The notes under the pieces are model-generated. The model made no database searches. It saw only the letters and a program-made list of their open reading frames with translations, and was not told the DNA's origin. A stretch of 27,098 nucleotides of DNA from M55B118 sp964501715. Its GTDB lineage: Bacteria > Bacillota_I > Bacilli_A > Izemoplasmatales > Izemoplasmataceae. The translations under genes were made by a program, and so were the position numbers. Of the stretch, positions 1 to 8,281 are shown in pieces. The first letter of the stretch is position 1, and each line of letters starts with the position of its first letter. The stretch lies in NCBI GenBank assembly GCA_964501715.1, contig CAZCTR010000018.1, positions 1 to 27,098 of the forward strand, given 5' to 3'.

Positions 1-141
1 TCTTCCAAACGTGCCGGGTTCGACCTCCATCACCTTGGCGATGCCGGCTTCAACGGCATCGCCGTCCCCGAGAACATCAAGGACTACTCCGTCGTCATCA
101 GGGGCATCCGCCATACCTACAGACGGATGGCGAAACGCTGA
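1..141 (+). CDS. C-terminal fragment of an unrecognised protein
   Basis: Frame 1 is open from the first base of the window to a TGA at 139-141, giving the last 46 residues of a protein whose start lies outside. The tail is basic, with a run rich in Arg and Lys just before the stop (ending RRMAKR), and it contains the segment GIAVPENIKDYS. I do not recognise the family. It is probably real because it stays open to the edge and is followed about 45 bases later by a strong terminator, as expected for the end of a rightward transcription unit. It converges on the giant leftward gene ending at 226. Confidence 0.5.
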   Translation, partial: SSKRAGFDLHHLGDAGFNGIAVPENIKDYSVVIRGIRHTYRRMAKR

Positions 142-185
142 GGGGATTCAGGCTCCGTCATTCAGACACGCCCCCCCTTCAAAAC

Positions 186-220
186 AACGCACCCACCGGA
201 AACCGGTGGGTGCGTTTTGT
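186..220. terminator. Bidirectional rho-independent terminator
   Basis: A 14-bp perfect stem (186-199 with 203-216, core CGCACCCACCGG) closes a 3-base AAA loop. It is followed by TTTT on the + strand and by GTTTTG in the leftward direction. It sits between the + fragment ending at 141 and the giant - gene ending at 226, so it can stop transcription from both sides. Confidence 0.9.
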
Positions 221-225
221 TTGGG

Positions 226-3200
226 TTATGTGTTGTCTTCAATGTCCTGGAGCGCCTCATGGAAGCCGGCTTCATCGAGGAAGGTGTTTGTGTCGTCCTC
301 GTGGTAGTAAGTATTCGGGATGGTTGTGCCGACTGCGCCCAGATAGACGGTTTCGATATCCGGTGTCAAGGTGTTGCGCGCGATCATCGAGGCGCCGATG
401 GTGTCCTGGTCGCTTTGGTCCATGTTCTGTATGGCATTCAAGTCGAAGCCGATGTTCGTGATGTCCTCGCCTGGGTCTGCGACTGTGTTGGCAGCCGCTA
501 CGAAGGCTTTGATCTCTTCGACTGTGATGATGTCCGTGCCGTAGGCCGGGTCAGGATCGATCTCGGCTCTTTGTGGCACGTCTATCTCACTATTGGATTC
601 GATCATGTGGTCGATGGTGACATGGGCCGATCCGCTCAACAGGATCGTGTCGAGTTCCGCTGATGTCATGTTGGTGATCGCAGCCGCATCGACTGAACCG
701 TCGAACGCGGTCACTCCAATGGTGTCAAGGGCGTCGAGTAGAGCCTTGAGCTCATCAATCTCGATCTGTTCAGTGTTTACTCCCTCGACCGGCAACGTCT
801 CTCTGAATGTACCCGGAGAGCTGTCCGGCACGATGAGCTGGGTGGCGGTCAGCGCGCTTGCCTTGTCTGTGGCCGCATCCTCTAGGATGGTGTCGGAAAG
901 GGTGATCTGCACGGATGCGGAAAGCAGGATGACATCATAGTCGAGACCGAAGACATTATCCGGTGTGAAGTCGATGGCGCTGAAGTCCTTGAGGTCGAGT
1001 TCATCGAGCGCATCGAGCAGGTATTCGAGTTCGTTGATCTCGATGTAGGTGTCGGAAAGGAGGCGGAGTGTTGTTCCGGAAATGTTCTCGTCCGGCACGA
1101 TGAGTGCGCCGCCGGTATCGTTGAGAAGCTTGTTCGACACGGTGGCCTGGATGGCGCTGGAATCGAGAAGGGTGTCGCGTGAATCGAAGAATTTCTCGGA
1201 TTCGATCTCAGCTCCGAAGCTGTCCAGGTCTCCGTAGCCCATCGCCAGGAAGGCGTCGATGAGCGCTTTGATTTCTCCTTTGACCACGAATTCCTCGGCG
1301 CTTGTGTTCGTGTCCCTGACTCTCGTGGAGCCGTCTTGTTCGGTTGAAGGCACGATGAGCACCGCATCGTCCAGATCGAACAGCTCACGGGAGAAGGTCG
1401 CATGGATCGAGGCTGATTCCAGCAACCTGTCCTGTTTGGGTTCGTCGTCGACATCTCCGAGGGTGAAGGATCCGTCATAAGTGGTGATGTCGGTGATGCC
1501 GAGGATCTCCATGCTGTTGATGAGGGACTTGATCTCCGCTTTGGTGATGTAGTAGCGGGTACCCGCATCGGCTTCAAAACTCATGTTTGTCCGTACCATG
1601 TTGTCCTCGAGGTCCTCATCCGGTACGAGAAGGGTTGAAGGACCGAGCGTATCGTCGATCTGCTGTACGATGGTCGCATGGATGGAGGCCGAAGCGAGCA
1701 GGGTGTTCTGGTTGGTGTCGTCACCGTTGTCCTCATAGACGTTGGTGAGGTCGACAGTGCCGTCAAAAGCGTTGATGTCGTTGATATCGAGGACTTCCAT
1801 CGATTGGATGACCGCATGGATCTCATCCTCGATGACATAGGTGGTGTTTGCTCCGAGGGATGCGTTCACGGTCGTGATCTGGACATCGTTGTTGTCGACA
1901 TCGGTCTCCGGCACGACGAGCGTCGCGGCTCCAAGGTCGAACATCTGCTTGGAAATCGTCGCATGCATCGTGGCGCTTGAAAGGAGGATGTTCCTGTTTG
2001 TCTCGTCATAGAATTCATCAAGGGTGATCGCACCGTCATAGCTTTCGACATCCGTGATGCCAAGGATGTCAAGGGCGTCGATCAGGGATTCGATCTCTTG
2101 CTTAACGACGTATTCCGTGTCGACTGTCGCATGGGCGTCCGCGAGTACGCGGATGTCTGTTGCGTCATCGGAGGCTATGTAGGGAAGGGCGATGGTATCA
2201 TCGCTATCTAGTGTGATGAGCTGGTCCGAAACGGTCGCCTGAATGGTTGAGGAGTTAAGGACGGTGGTCGCGTTTGTCCCTTCGGCGAGCACGCTCAAGT
2301 CCACACTTCCATCGAAGGATTCGACATCGAGGATGTCGAGGATGTCAAGGGCGAGCAGGAGGTGGTCGAGTTCAGTCTGGATGACGAAATCGATGTCGGT
2401 TGCGCCCGCTGTGGATGTCTTTCTGAGCAAGGTGTCATTGTCCTGGTTGTAGTAAGGCAGCACAATCGTGTTGTCATCATCAAGGTCGATGAGCTGCTGG
2501 GTGATGGTCGCTTGCATGGTGATGGATGATATGATGGTGTTCCTGTTTTCCGGACTGTCTTCAAGCGGGGACAAGTTGATGGTGCCGTCAAACGATTCGA
2601 CATCGAGGATGTCGAGCACATCAAGGGCCTGGATCAGGCGGTCGAGTTCATCAGTGACGACAAATTCGACATCCGTGGCACCGGCGGTCGAGGTCTTTCT
2701 GATCTGAACAGCATCATCCTCATCGTAATAGGGCAGGACGATGGTCTCATCGTCATGCAAGTCAAGGAGCTGTTTGGATACGGTCGCCTGCAAGGTCGCC
2801 GAGGCGAGGACCGTGNNNNNNNNNNNNNNNNNNNNNNNNNNNNNNNNNNNNNNNNNNNNNNNNNNNNNNNNNNNNNNNNNNNNNNNNNNNNNNNNNNNNN
2901 NNNNNNNNNNNNNNNGTCAAGGAGCTGTTTGGATACGGTCGCCTGCAAGGTCGCCGAGGCGAGGACCGTGGTGCGGTTCGTTTCATCATCAAGGACAGTG
3001 AGGTCGACTGAGCCGTCAAAGGCTTCGACATCGAGGATGTCGAGCACATCGAGGGCCTGGATCAGGCGATCGAGCTCATCGGTGGTGACATATTCGACGT
3101 CCGTGGCTCCGGCGGTTGATGTCTTTCTGATCTGAGTGGTGTCGTCCTCGTCATAATAGGGCAGGACGATGGTCTCGTCGTCATGCAGGTCTGCGAGCTG

Positions 3201-5816
3201 ACTGGATACGGTCGCCTGCAGGATGCTCGAGGCGAGGACCGTGTTCCGGTTGGCTTGTGTATCGAGGACGCTCAGGTCCACTGACCCGTCGAATGTGTCG
3301 AAATCAAGGATGTCAAGCGTGTCAAGGGCTTCCATGGTCGCTTCAAGTTCCGCTTTGGTGACGAACTCCGTACCGTTCACAGTGACACGGACCGCAGTGG
3401 TGTCATCCTCTTCATAATAGGGGACAGTAATCGTGTCATCCGAATCAAGCTCGATGAGCTGATCGGAGAATGTCGCATGCAGGATGGCGGAATTGAGCAG
3501 AGTCGATATGTGCGTGGCTATGGTGTTTGCATCAAGGGAATCGATGGTGTCGAAATCCGTGAGGTCGAGTACAATCACACTTTCAAGTACGGCCTCGAGC
3601 TCATCGGTGGAGACGTATTCGATGGTGGCGTCGTCGACATCGGTCGAACGTATGGAAGTTCCCTCCACGTCCGTCTCGGGTACGACGAGCACCCCTTCAG
3701 CATCGTCAGTGAGGTCGATCAGCACTTTGGAGATGGTCGCATGAAGGATGACTGAAGAGAAAAGCGTTTCCGACTTGTCCTTGTCGAGGGTGCCGGGGGC
3801 ATCTTCGTCTTCGAGCGCAGAAAGGAGGTCGGCAGAGAAGTCGACGGTCTCGAAGTCCTCGATCTCGATGGTTTGGACAGCTAGGAACATGTTCTTGATC
3901 TCATCCCCCGTGACGACTTCACGGTCGATCTCGTCGACTGTGATGGTCCTGAGTGCAGAGGGCGGGATGACGATCTGTTCGGCTTCCAGATTGACTATGA
4001 AATCACCGATGGTGTCGGTCAAAACCTCGCTTTCCATGAACGCATCAAGGGTCGCCTCGGAGATGTTGAGAAGCACGTTCTGATCAAACGACTCGATCGC
4101 ATCGACATCCTCGTTCTCCGCGAATTCATTCAGGCCCTCAAGGACGATTCTGAGTTCACCTTTTTGCACGATGTCTCCGTCGACGACCTCGTCGGTCCAT
4201 CGGACATCATCGTTGACGACCATCATGTCCATGCCTTCGATGCCGGCGGCACCTGAGAGGACGTTGACCATGGCCTGTTCGATGATGCGGGAGTTGAGAA
4301 TGATGGTGAGGTCCATGGTGGAGAGTTTCTGGATATAGGTCATGATGTCGCCGCTTTGGATGTCACCGAGGGTGATGCCGGTGTCAAGGATCGCCTTGGC
4401 GACTTCTCCGAACGCGGTGAACTCATCCTCCCAAACAATGCCTTCGGGGACAGTGAGGACAGCGCCGGATTCGGCCGCCATCTGTTCAAGAAGCGGTTCC
4501 ATCGCCACGTAGGCCGCCATGTTCGCGAGAGCGGATTGGCTCAAGCCGTCAAAAATGCTCTTGGCCTCATCCCCATCAAGGGTGATGGTATCGTAATCCG
4601 CCTCCTCTTCAAAGATGCCGGCGGTGTTGAGCATATCGAAGGCGGTCGCGAACACCTCGCCGATCTGGGTGACTTCAGCCGCGTAATCGATCGCATAGAG
4701 CTCGTCGCGGTCAAGATCCAGTTCGACTTCATAGTGTTCAGCACCCATCTCGATCGCAAGCGGGAGCAGGCTTGTGAACAGCTTCGAATGGGAGAGTTCT
4801 GTGAACATGCCGCGGATCTCCGAGCCCTGCAGATCGGAGAGGTCATTGGATTCCCTGTACTCGGATGACAGGAAGACGCCCGCAGCGTCGGAAAAGACGG
4901 CGAGTTCGTTTCTGAAGGCGATGTTTTCCTCTTTGTACTCAAATGAGAAAATCATGTCGAAAAGGAAGAGATTGAGTGACGTCTTGCGTTCAGTCTCGTC
5001 ATCTGTCACGTTGATGCGGGTGAAATTGCTCACCACGAGATTGTTGTTGTAGGCATCGACAATGTCGTTGAGGTCCGAAAGCGCAGAGTCAAGTTCCGTG
5101 TCGGCAGTCTGCATGGGGACAGACCGGGGTCTGCTTGCAAGCCGCAGGACCGGGTCGTCCTCCACATTGAACGTGTCCGGTTCCCTCTGGACGGTCTCAT
5201 CATCGGATAAGCCCTCCGCGAGGGAGGCGACGTTCTCGGATATGTTCATGACGCCACCGAGGAAGACTAGCGTCGCATAGACGGCGAGCGCACCGGAAAG
5301 AAGTCCCACGGCCATGCCGGGAAGGCGTTTCTTTCCGTGAACTTCGACGTCTTCTTTTTTCGGTTTGAAAAATATGAGATAGATGATCCAGGTGATGAAT
5401 CTGTAGATCAGTTGAATGACGGTGAAATATAGCAGGGCATAGAGGATTTTCACACCGAACATGCCCACGCCGTCAGCGAAAGCGACGAAATCCGGGTTCG
5501 AAAGGTCCGCATTGAGCTGTCCGCCCAGCGTGGATTCGATCATGATCGGAACCGCTTCAGCCAAGGAGCGCGCCCCGGATAGCTCGCTCATGGCCATTTC
5601 GAGGGTATTTCCTATGAAAGCGAACTCCACATGCCAAAGAAATCGTGAAACCGCTCCGAGTGTCGCGAAGAAAACGAGATAGAAGAGAAGTTTCACAATG
5701 AAGGCGTAAACTGATTTCCTAAGACCCCTCAAGAACCCAAAAAGCATTCCGAGCCCCAACATGCCGAAAAAGAGAATGTTGAGATAAAGCGGAAAACTGC
5801 TAGTGTCAATACCCAT
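226..5816 (-). CDS. Giant membrane-anchored tandem-repeat protein with N-terminal CvpA-like domain (split by assembly gap)
   Basis: One gene, with its N-terminal 967 residues at 5816-2916 and the rest at 2815-226, in different frames only because the 100-N gap has arbitrary length. Joining at the 55-bp overlap gives 1,811 residues as a minimum. Residues 9-190 resemble the CvpA family: helices near 9-29, 36-58, 116-150 and 167-190, with GFLRGLRKS after the first. Basic loops (FLRGLRKS; KPKK...GKKR) and an acidic loop between helices 2 and 3 put the long C-terminus outside the cell by the positive-inside rule. From about residue 503 come at least 14 repeats of roughly 80-95 residues, with motifs HATxSxxL, VPxxD, a helix like ELxxLIxALDxLDI and FDGSVDL. 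No LPXTG signal or second anchor is visible. An AGGAGG-like site (GGAGG, 5831-5827) and a TATAAT promoter support the ATG at 5816. Function unknown; adhesion or cell-surface structure is inference. Confidence 0.85.
2761..2970. repeat. Identical 55-bp flanks either side of assembly gap
   Basis: Bases 2761-2815, immediately left of the N run, are identical over all 55 positions to 2916-2970, immediately right of it. Both encode the repeat segment TVLASATLQATVSKQLLD on the - strand. A direct overlap join removes 155 nt and restores the frame of the giant gene; whole extra repeat units could also be missing. Confidence 0.95.
2816..2915. other. Assembly gap (100 N)
   Basis: Exactly 100 undetermined bases inside the repeat array. 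The round number suggests a placeholder rather than a measured length. For the two halves of the gene to be in one frame, the true insertion must be 2 modulo 3; a 55-bp overlap (minus 55) satisfies this. Confidence 0.97.
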
Positions 5817-5860
5817 TTTGTTTCGACCTCCGCATCAATGTGGTTTTTCTATATACATGT

Positions 5861-5888
5861 ATTATATAACATTTTTAATGCCAAACAA
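5861..5888 (-). promoter_or_regulatory. Promoter of the giant repeat-protein gene
   Basis: On the - strand TATAAT (5866-5861) lies 16 bp after a TTGTTT -35-like element (5888-5883), 45 bases upstream of the ATG. The -10 is perfect and the -35 is weak. The region 5817-5922 holds this promoter and the ribosome binding site and no visible terminator for the upstream gene, so readthrough from the psu operon is possible. Confidence 0.6.
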
Positions 5889-5922
5889 AATAGATGCATT
5901 TTAATTCACCATGATTGCCTGC

Positions 5923-6252
5923 TTATGAACGGTTTTTCATGCAGGTTATAAGTAATAGGGCTGCAAGCACGCCGCCCGACTGATAAAGCACCACCGGTTC
6001 ATACGCTGCGATGGTGATCTCCAAAAGCAAATAGAGTGAAAAAAGAAGCAGGATGGCATAAAGGAAGCCGAGTGCTTCTTGCCGTGAGGTGTTCATGTTT
6101 TTAATGAATGCCCAAATGTCCTTTAACACATGTTTCAAGAGCATGAGTATCATGTAGGCGACAAGGCCGATGGGGACACTCCAAAGAAAATTGGGCGCAA
6201 ACCGTGGGAATGTGAGATTGAACAAAATGACACCCTCTAACGCCTCTGACAT
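5923..6252 (-). CDS. Small membrane protein of the psu operon, unknown function
   Basis: A 109-residue protein with about three hydrophobic segments: one near the start (FLWSVPIGLVAYMILMLL), one in the middle (FLYAILLLFSLYLLLEI) and one near the end (GGVLAALLLITCM). The ATG at 6252 is preferred over the upstream ATG at 6264 because GGAGG lies 5 bases before it, while nothing precedes the upstream one. It starts 22 bases after the psuG stop, so it is probably the third gene of that operon. I do not recognise the family. It is too short to be a conventional nucleoside transporter, so a transport role is not supported. The ending MKNRS followed by TAA is clear. Confidence 0.6.
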   Translation of the reverse strand: MSEALEGVILFNLTFPRFAPNFLWSVPIGLVAYMILMLLKHVLKDIWAFIKNMNTSRQEALGFLYAILLLFSLYLLLEITIAAYEPVVLYQSGGVLAALLLITCMKNRS

Positions 6253-6273
6253 GGAAACCTCCATTATGCGTTT

Positions 6274-7197
6274 CTAGTGGTCCTGCAGGAATTCACTGTA
6301 CGCCTTGGCGGCTCTGGCGGCGAGTCTGGCGTTGTTGTATACAAGCGCAAGATTCGCCTTGAGGCTCTCCCCTTGTGTGATCCTTTCGATCGCGGAAAGG
6401 AGGTAAGGGGTCATGTCCTTCCCTTTGATGCCTTCTTCTTTCGCACTTTGGAGCGCTTCATTGATGGCCTTGTCGATGGTCGACTTGTCTATCTCCTCAT
6501 CTTCAGGGATGGGATTTGCGACCACCATGCCGCCTTTCAGGCCGAGCCTTCTTCTTTTATCGACGATATCGGCGATGCCTTCGGGGGTGTCCACCCTCTG
6601 TTGAAGGGGATGACCGCTTTTTCTGGTGTAGAAGGCGGGAAGCTCATCCGTCTGATAGCCGAGGACCGGCACCCCCTTTGTCTCAAGATATTCAAGGGTG
6701 AGACCGAGGTCGAGTATGGATTTTGCGCCGGCGCACACGACTGTGACATCGGCTTGTGAGAGTTCTTCAAGGTCCCTCGAGATGTCGAAGGTGTCCTGTG
6801 CCTCCCTGTGCACACCGCCGATGCCGCCGGTGGCGAAAAACTGTATGGATGCCATGTCCGCGATGATCATTGTCGCGGACACCGTGGTCGCCCCGTCAAG
6901 CTTGTTGGACACCGCGTAGGCTATGTCGCGTTTGGAGAGTTTTTGGACATTGTCCCTGCCCGCGAAAGAGTCAATCTCTTCCTTGTCGAGCCCCACACGG
7001 ATGATGCCGTCGATGACGGCTATGGTCGCGGGGGTGGCGCCTTCCTCTTCGATGATGGACTCCACCCGTTTCGCCATGGTGACATTGTCGGGATAGGGCA
7101 TCCCGTGTGAAATGATGGTGGATTCCAGCGCCACCACGGGTTTTCGTGCGTCGATGGCCTTCTGTACCGTGGGATGGATTTTTACAAGTGACTGCAT
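6274..7197 (-). CDS. psuG: Pseudouridine-5'-phosphate glycosidase
   Basis: PsuG splits pseudouridine 5'-phosphate into uracil and ribose 5-phosphate in the cytoplasm, the second step of pseudouridine salvage. The 307-residue length is normal for the family and similarity runs end to end. Diagnostic segments are VVALESTIISHGMPYPDN (catalytic Glu25, aligned with Glu31 of E. coli), NVQKLSKRD (Lys86, aligned with Lys93), FATGGIGGVHR, TFDIS, and CAGAKSILDLG (Lys159, aligned with Lys166). ANPIPEDEEI and a C-terminal NNARLAA segment also match. The start codon is one base beyond the psuK stop, with GGAGG 9 bases upstream inside psuK, so the two genes are coupled. Highly confident. Confidence 0.96.
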   Translation of the reverse strand: MQSLVKIHPTVQKAIDARKPVVALESTIISHGMPYPDNVTMAKRVESIIEEEGATPATIAVIDGIIRVGLDKEEIDSFAGRDNVQKLSKRDIAYAVSNKLDGATTVSATMIIADMASIQFFATGGIGGVHREAQDTFDISRDLEELSQADVTVVCAGAKSILDLGLTLEYLETKGVPVLGYQTDELPAFYTRKSGHPLQQRVDTPEGIADIVDKRRRLGLKGGMVVANPIPEDEEIDKSTIDKAINEALQSAKEEGIKGKDMTPYLLSAIERITQGESLKANLALVYNNARLAARAAKAYSEFLQDH

Positions 7198-7198
7198 A

Positions 7199-8095
7199 TC
7201 ATGAAGCCTCCATTCTTTGTCTCAAGGTTTCCAAGGAGAGCGTGTTGGATACCGCATGGTCACCCTCCAGAGCGATCGAAGCGCATGCGACAGCCGGAAT
7301 GAGGGGGTCTTGATGATTCCTCAGCCCATAAGCATATCCGGCGATGAATGCGTCCCCCGCGCCAGAGACACTTTTCAAGGTGGCTTCCATTGGTGGACGG
7401 TGACGTGCCACACCTTTTTCATATAGCCATGCGCCCTCGTCCCCCACCGTCACGAGAATCCGTTTGACGCCTCTTTTTTCAAAGAAGGCCCCGATGGCAT
7501 CTATGGATGCGTGGGCATCGGCTTTCATCAGTCTTGCGGCTTCAAGCCTGTTCATGGAGAGCGTGTGGATTTGTGGAAGGACACTCATGACTCTTGACGC
7601 TTTGGCCGTGGAGACCGTGTCGATGATCACCCTGTCGTTCAAATTGGCGAGCAGATCAAGGGTCGCGGGGGCGAGATTGGTCTCAAGGATGAGCAAGTCC
7701 GAATTCCTGATGAGGCTTCGGTCTTTTTCCTTGAACGCTTCAGGTTCCAATGTCTCGATCCCTTTTGTGTCACCCACACCGAGAGTGAGGGCGTTTTTCT
7801 GATCGAAGAGGGCCGCATAGCGGTTTCCCAACGCATCCGGACCACCAAGATCGTGGACAGTGACACCCGATTCTTCGGTTCGCTTTCTGAGATAGGTGGC
7901 GTTGGGTTCCTCACCGAGTTGGGTGAAGAAATGCACGTCCTCGTTCAAGCGCGCGAGATTCTCAGCGATGTTTCTTCCAACCCCTCCGGGATGCATGGTG
8001 ATCGTTCCGGGATTGGAGTCGTTCAATATGGCTTTTTCATGGGTCCTTATGGAGATATCCAGGTTGGCGGACCCTACTACTGCGACAATACCCAT
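7199..8095 (-). CDS. psuK: PfkB-family kinase, pseudouridine kinase
   Basis: A 298-residue PfkB/ribokinase-fold sugar kinase. The N-terminal VVGSANLDISI, the glycine-rich GGVGRNIAENLARL (family signature 1) and the C-terminal VSGAGDAFIAGYAYG (signature 2, with the catalytic base Asp in GAGD) are clear. By its position directly before psuG it should phosphorylate pseudouridine to pseudouridine 5'-phosphate. The ATG at 8095 is chosen because GAGGTGAG lies just upstream; the in-frame GTG at 8104 is part of that ribosome binding site. Family membership is certain from motifs; the substrate is inferred from the neighbour. No nucleoside transporter or regulator is adjacent. Confidence 0.92.
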   Translation of the reverse strand: MGIVAVVGSANLDISIRTHEKAILNDSNPGTITMHPGGVGRNIAENLARLNEDVHFFTQLGEEPNATYLRKRTEESGVTVHDLGGPDALGNRYAALFDQKNALTLGVGDTKGIETLEPEAFKEKDRSLIRNSDLLILETNLAPATLDLLANLNDRVIIDTVSTAKASRVMSVLPQIHTLSMNRLEAARLMKADAHASIDAIGAFFEKRGVKRILVTVGDEGAWLYEKGVARHRPPMEATLKSVSGAGDAFIAGYAYGLRNHQDPLIPAVACASIALEGDHAVSNTLSLETLRQRMEAS

Positions 8096-8133
8096 TTGAC
8101 TCACCTCGCTAATCCGTATCTGTATTTTATCAT

Positions 8134-8163
8134 ATTTTATGTACTGAAAATAGTTTTTTACAA
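8134..8163 (-). promoter_or_regulatory. Candidate psuK promoter
   Basis: On the - strand TTGTAA (8163-8158) and TAAAAT (8139-8134) are separated by 18 bp, about 40 bases before the psuK start. The region is very AT-rich, so other -10 choices are possible (a second TAAAAT lies at 8129-8124). Confidence 0.4.
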
Positions 8164-8210
8164 ATATCAGTCCTTATTCAACGGAAACATTTTGAAGTTC
8201 TTACTGTAGC

Positions 8211-8240
8211 TGTCACATTATGGGAAATCTGTGTTATATT
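8211..8240 (+). promoter_or_regulatory. Candidate promoter of the acyltransferase gene
   Basis: TATATT (8235-8240) is preceded by TG one base upstream, making an extended -10. A weak -35-like TGTCAC lies at 8211-8216 with an 18-bp spacer. The 186-base divergent region 8096-8281 otherwise shows only AT-rich sequence and the hairpin at the ribosome binding site. Confidence 0.4.
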
Positions 8241-8267
8241 GTACATAGTGTCGTGATCAATCGAAAG

Positions 8268-8281
8268 GGGTGCAAACACCC
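8268..8281 (+). promoter_or_regulatory. Hairpin over the ribosome binding site
   Basis: GGGTG (8268-8272), CAAA loop, CACCC (8277-8281) forms a 5-bp GC-rich hairpin that includes the GGGG part of the ribosome binding site and ends at the base before the ATG at 8282. It could dampen translation initiation; the stem is short, so chance is possible. Confidence 0.35.

Larger units (their letters stand above)
229..4310 (-). repeat. Tandem protein-coding repeat array (about 240-290 bp units)
   Basis: The array spans the extracellular part of the giant gene. Each unit encodes a segment starting with S/T-hydrophobic-HAT (or QAT), then a VP-D segment, a Leu-rich helix ending in LDILD or similar, and an FDG or YDG segment. 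Copies just above and below the gap (about 2540-3240) are nearly identical at the DNA level. Copies toward either end are increasingly diverged; the last one (about 226-380) is truncated and barely recognisable. Confidence 0.85.

Noticed and set aside
217..663. Plus-strand ORFs opposite the giant gene
   Set aside because: They mirror the low-complexity, Asp/Ser-rich coding strand; they have no ribosome binding sites and no recognisable domains.
226..2793. Separate 855-residue repeat protein beginning with a TTG start
   Set aside because: It is the C-terminal part of the giant gene; the apparent start is the Leu in a repeat, and the frame break is caused by the arbitrary 100-N gap.
229..4310. 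CRISPR array or non-coding satellite repeats
   Set aside because: Units are about 240-290 bp, fully coding, diverged in a codon-aware way and without spacers.
226..5816. Pseudogene or frameshifted gene
   Set aside because: Joining the gap at the 55-bp overlap restores one open frame of 1,812 codons, and no stop interrupts either side.
5890..5905. Second Zur-like site upstream of the giant gene (ATGCATTTT)
   Set aside because: Only a half site is similar to the 9-3-9 operator; the other arm is not an inverted copy.
5817..5922. Hidden RNA gene or riboswitch between the psu operon and the giant gene
   Set aside because: The interval is AT-rich and contains only a promoter and ribosome binding site; no conserved structure is visible.
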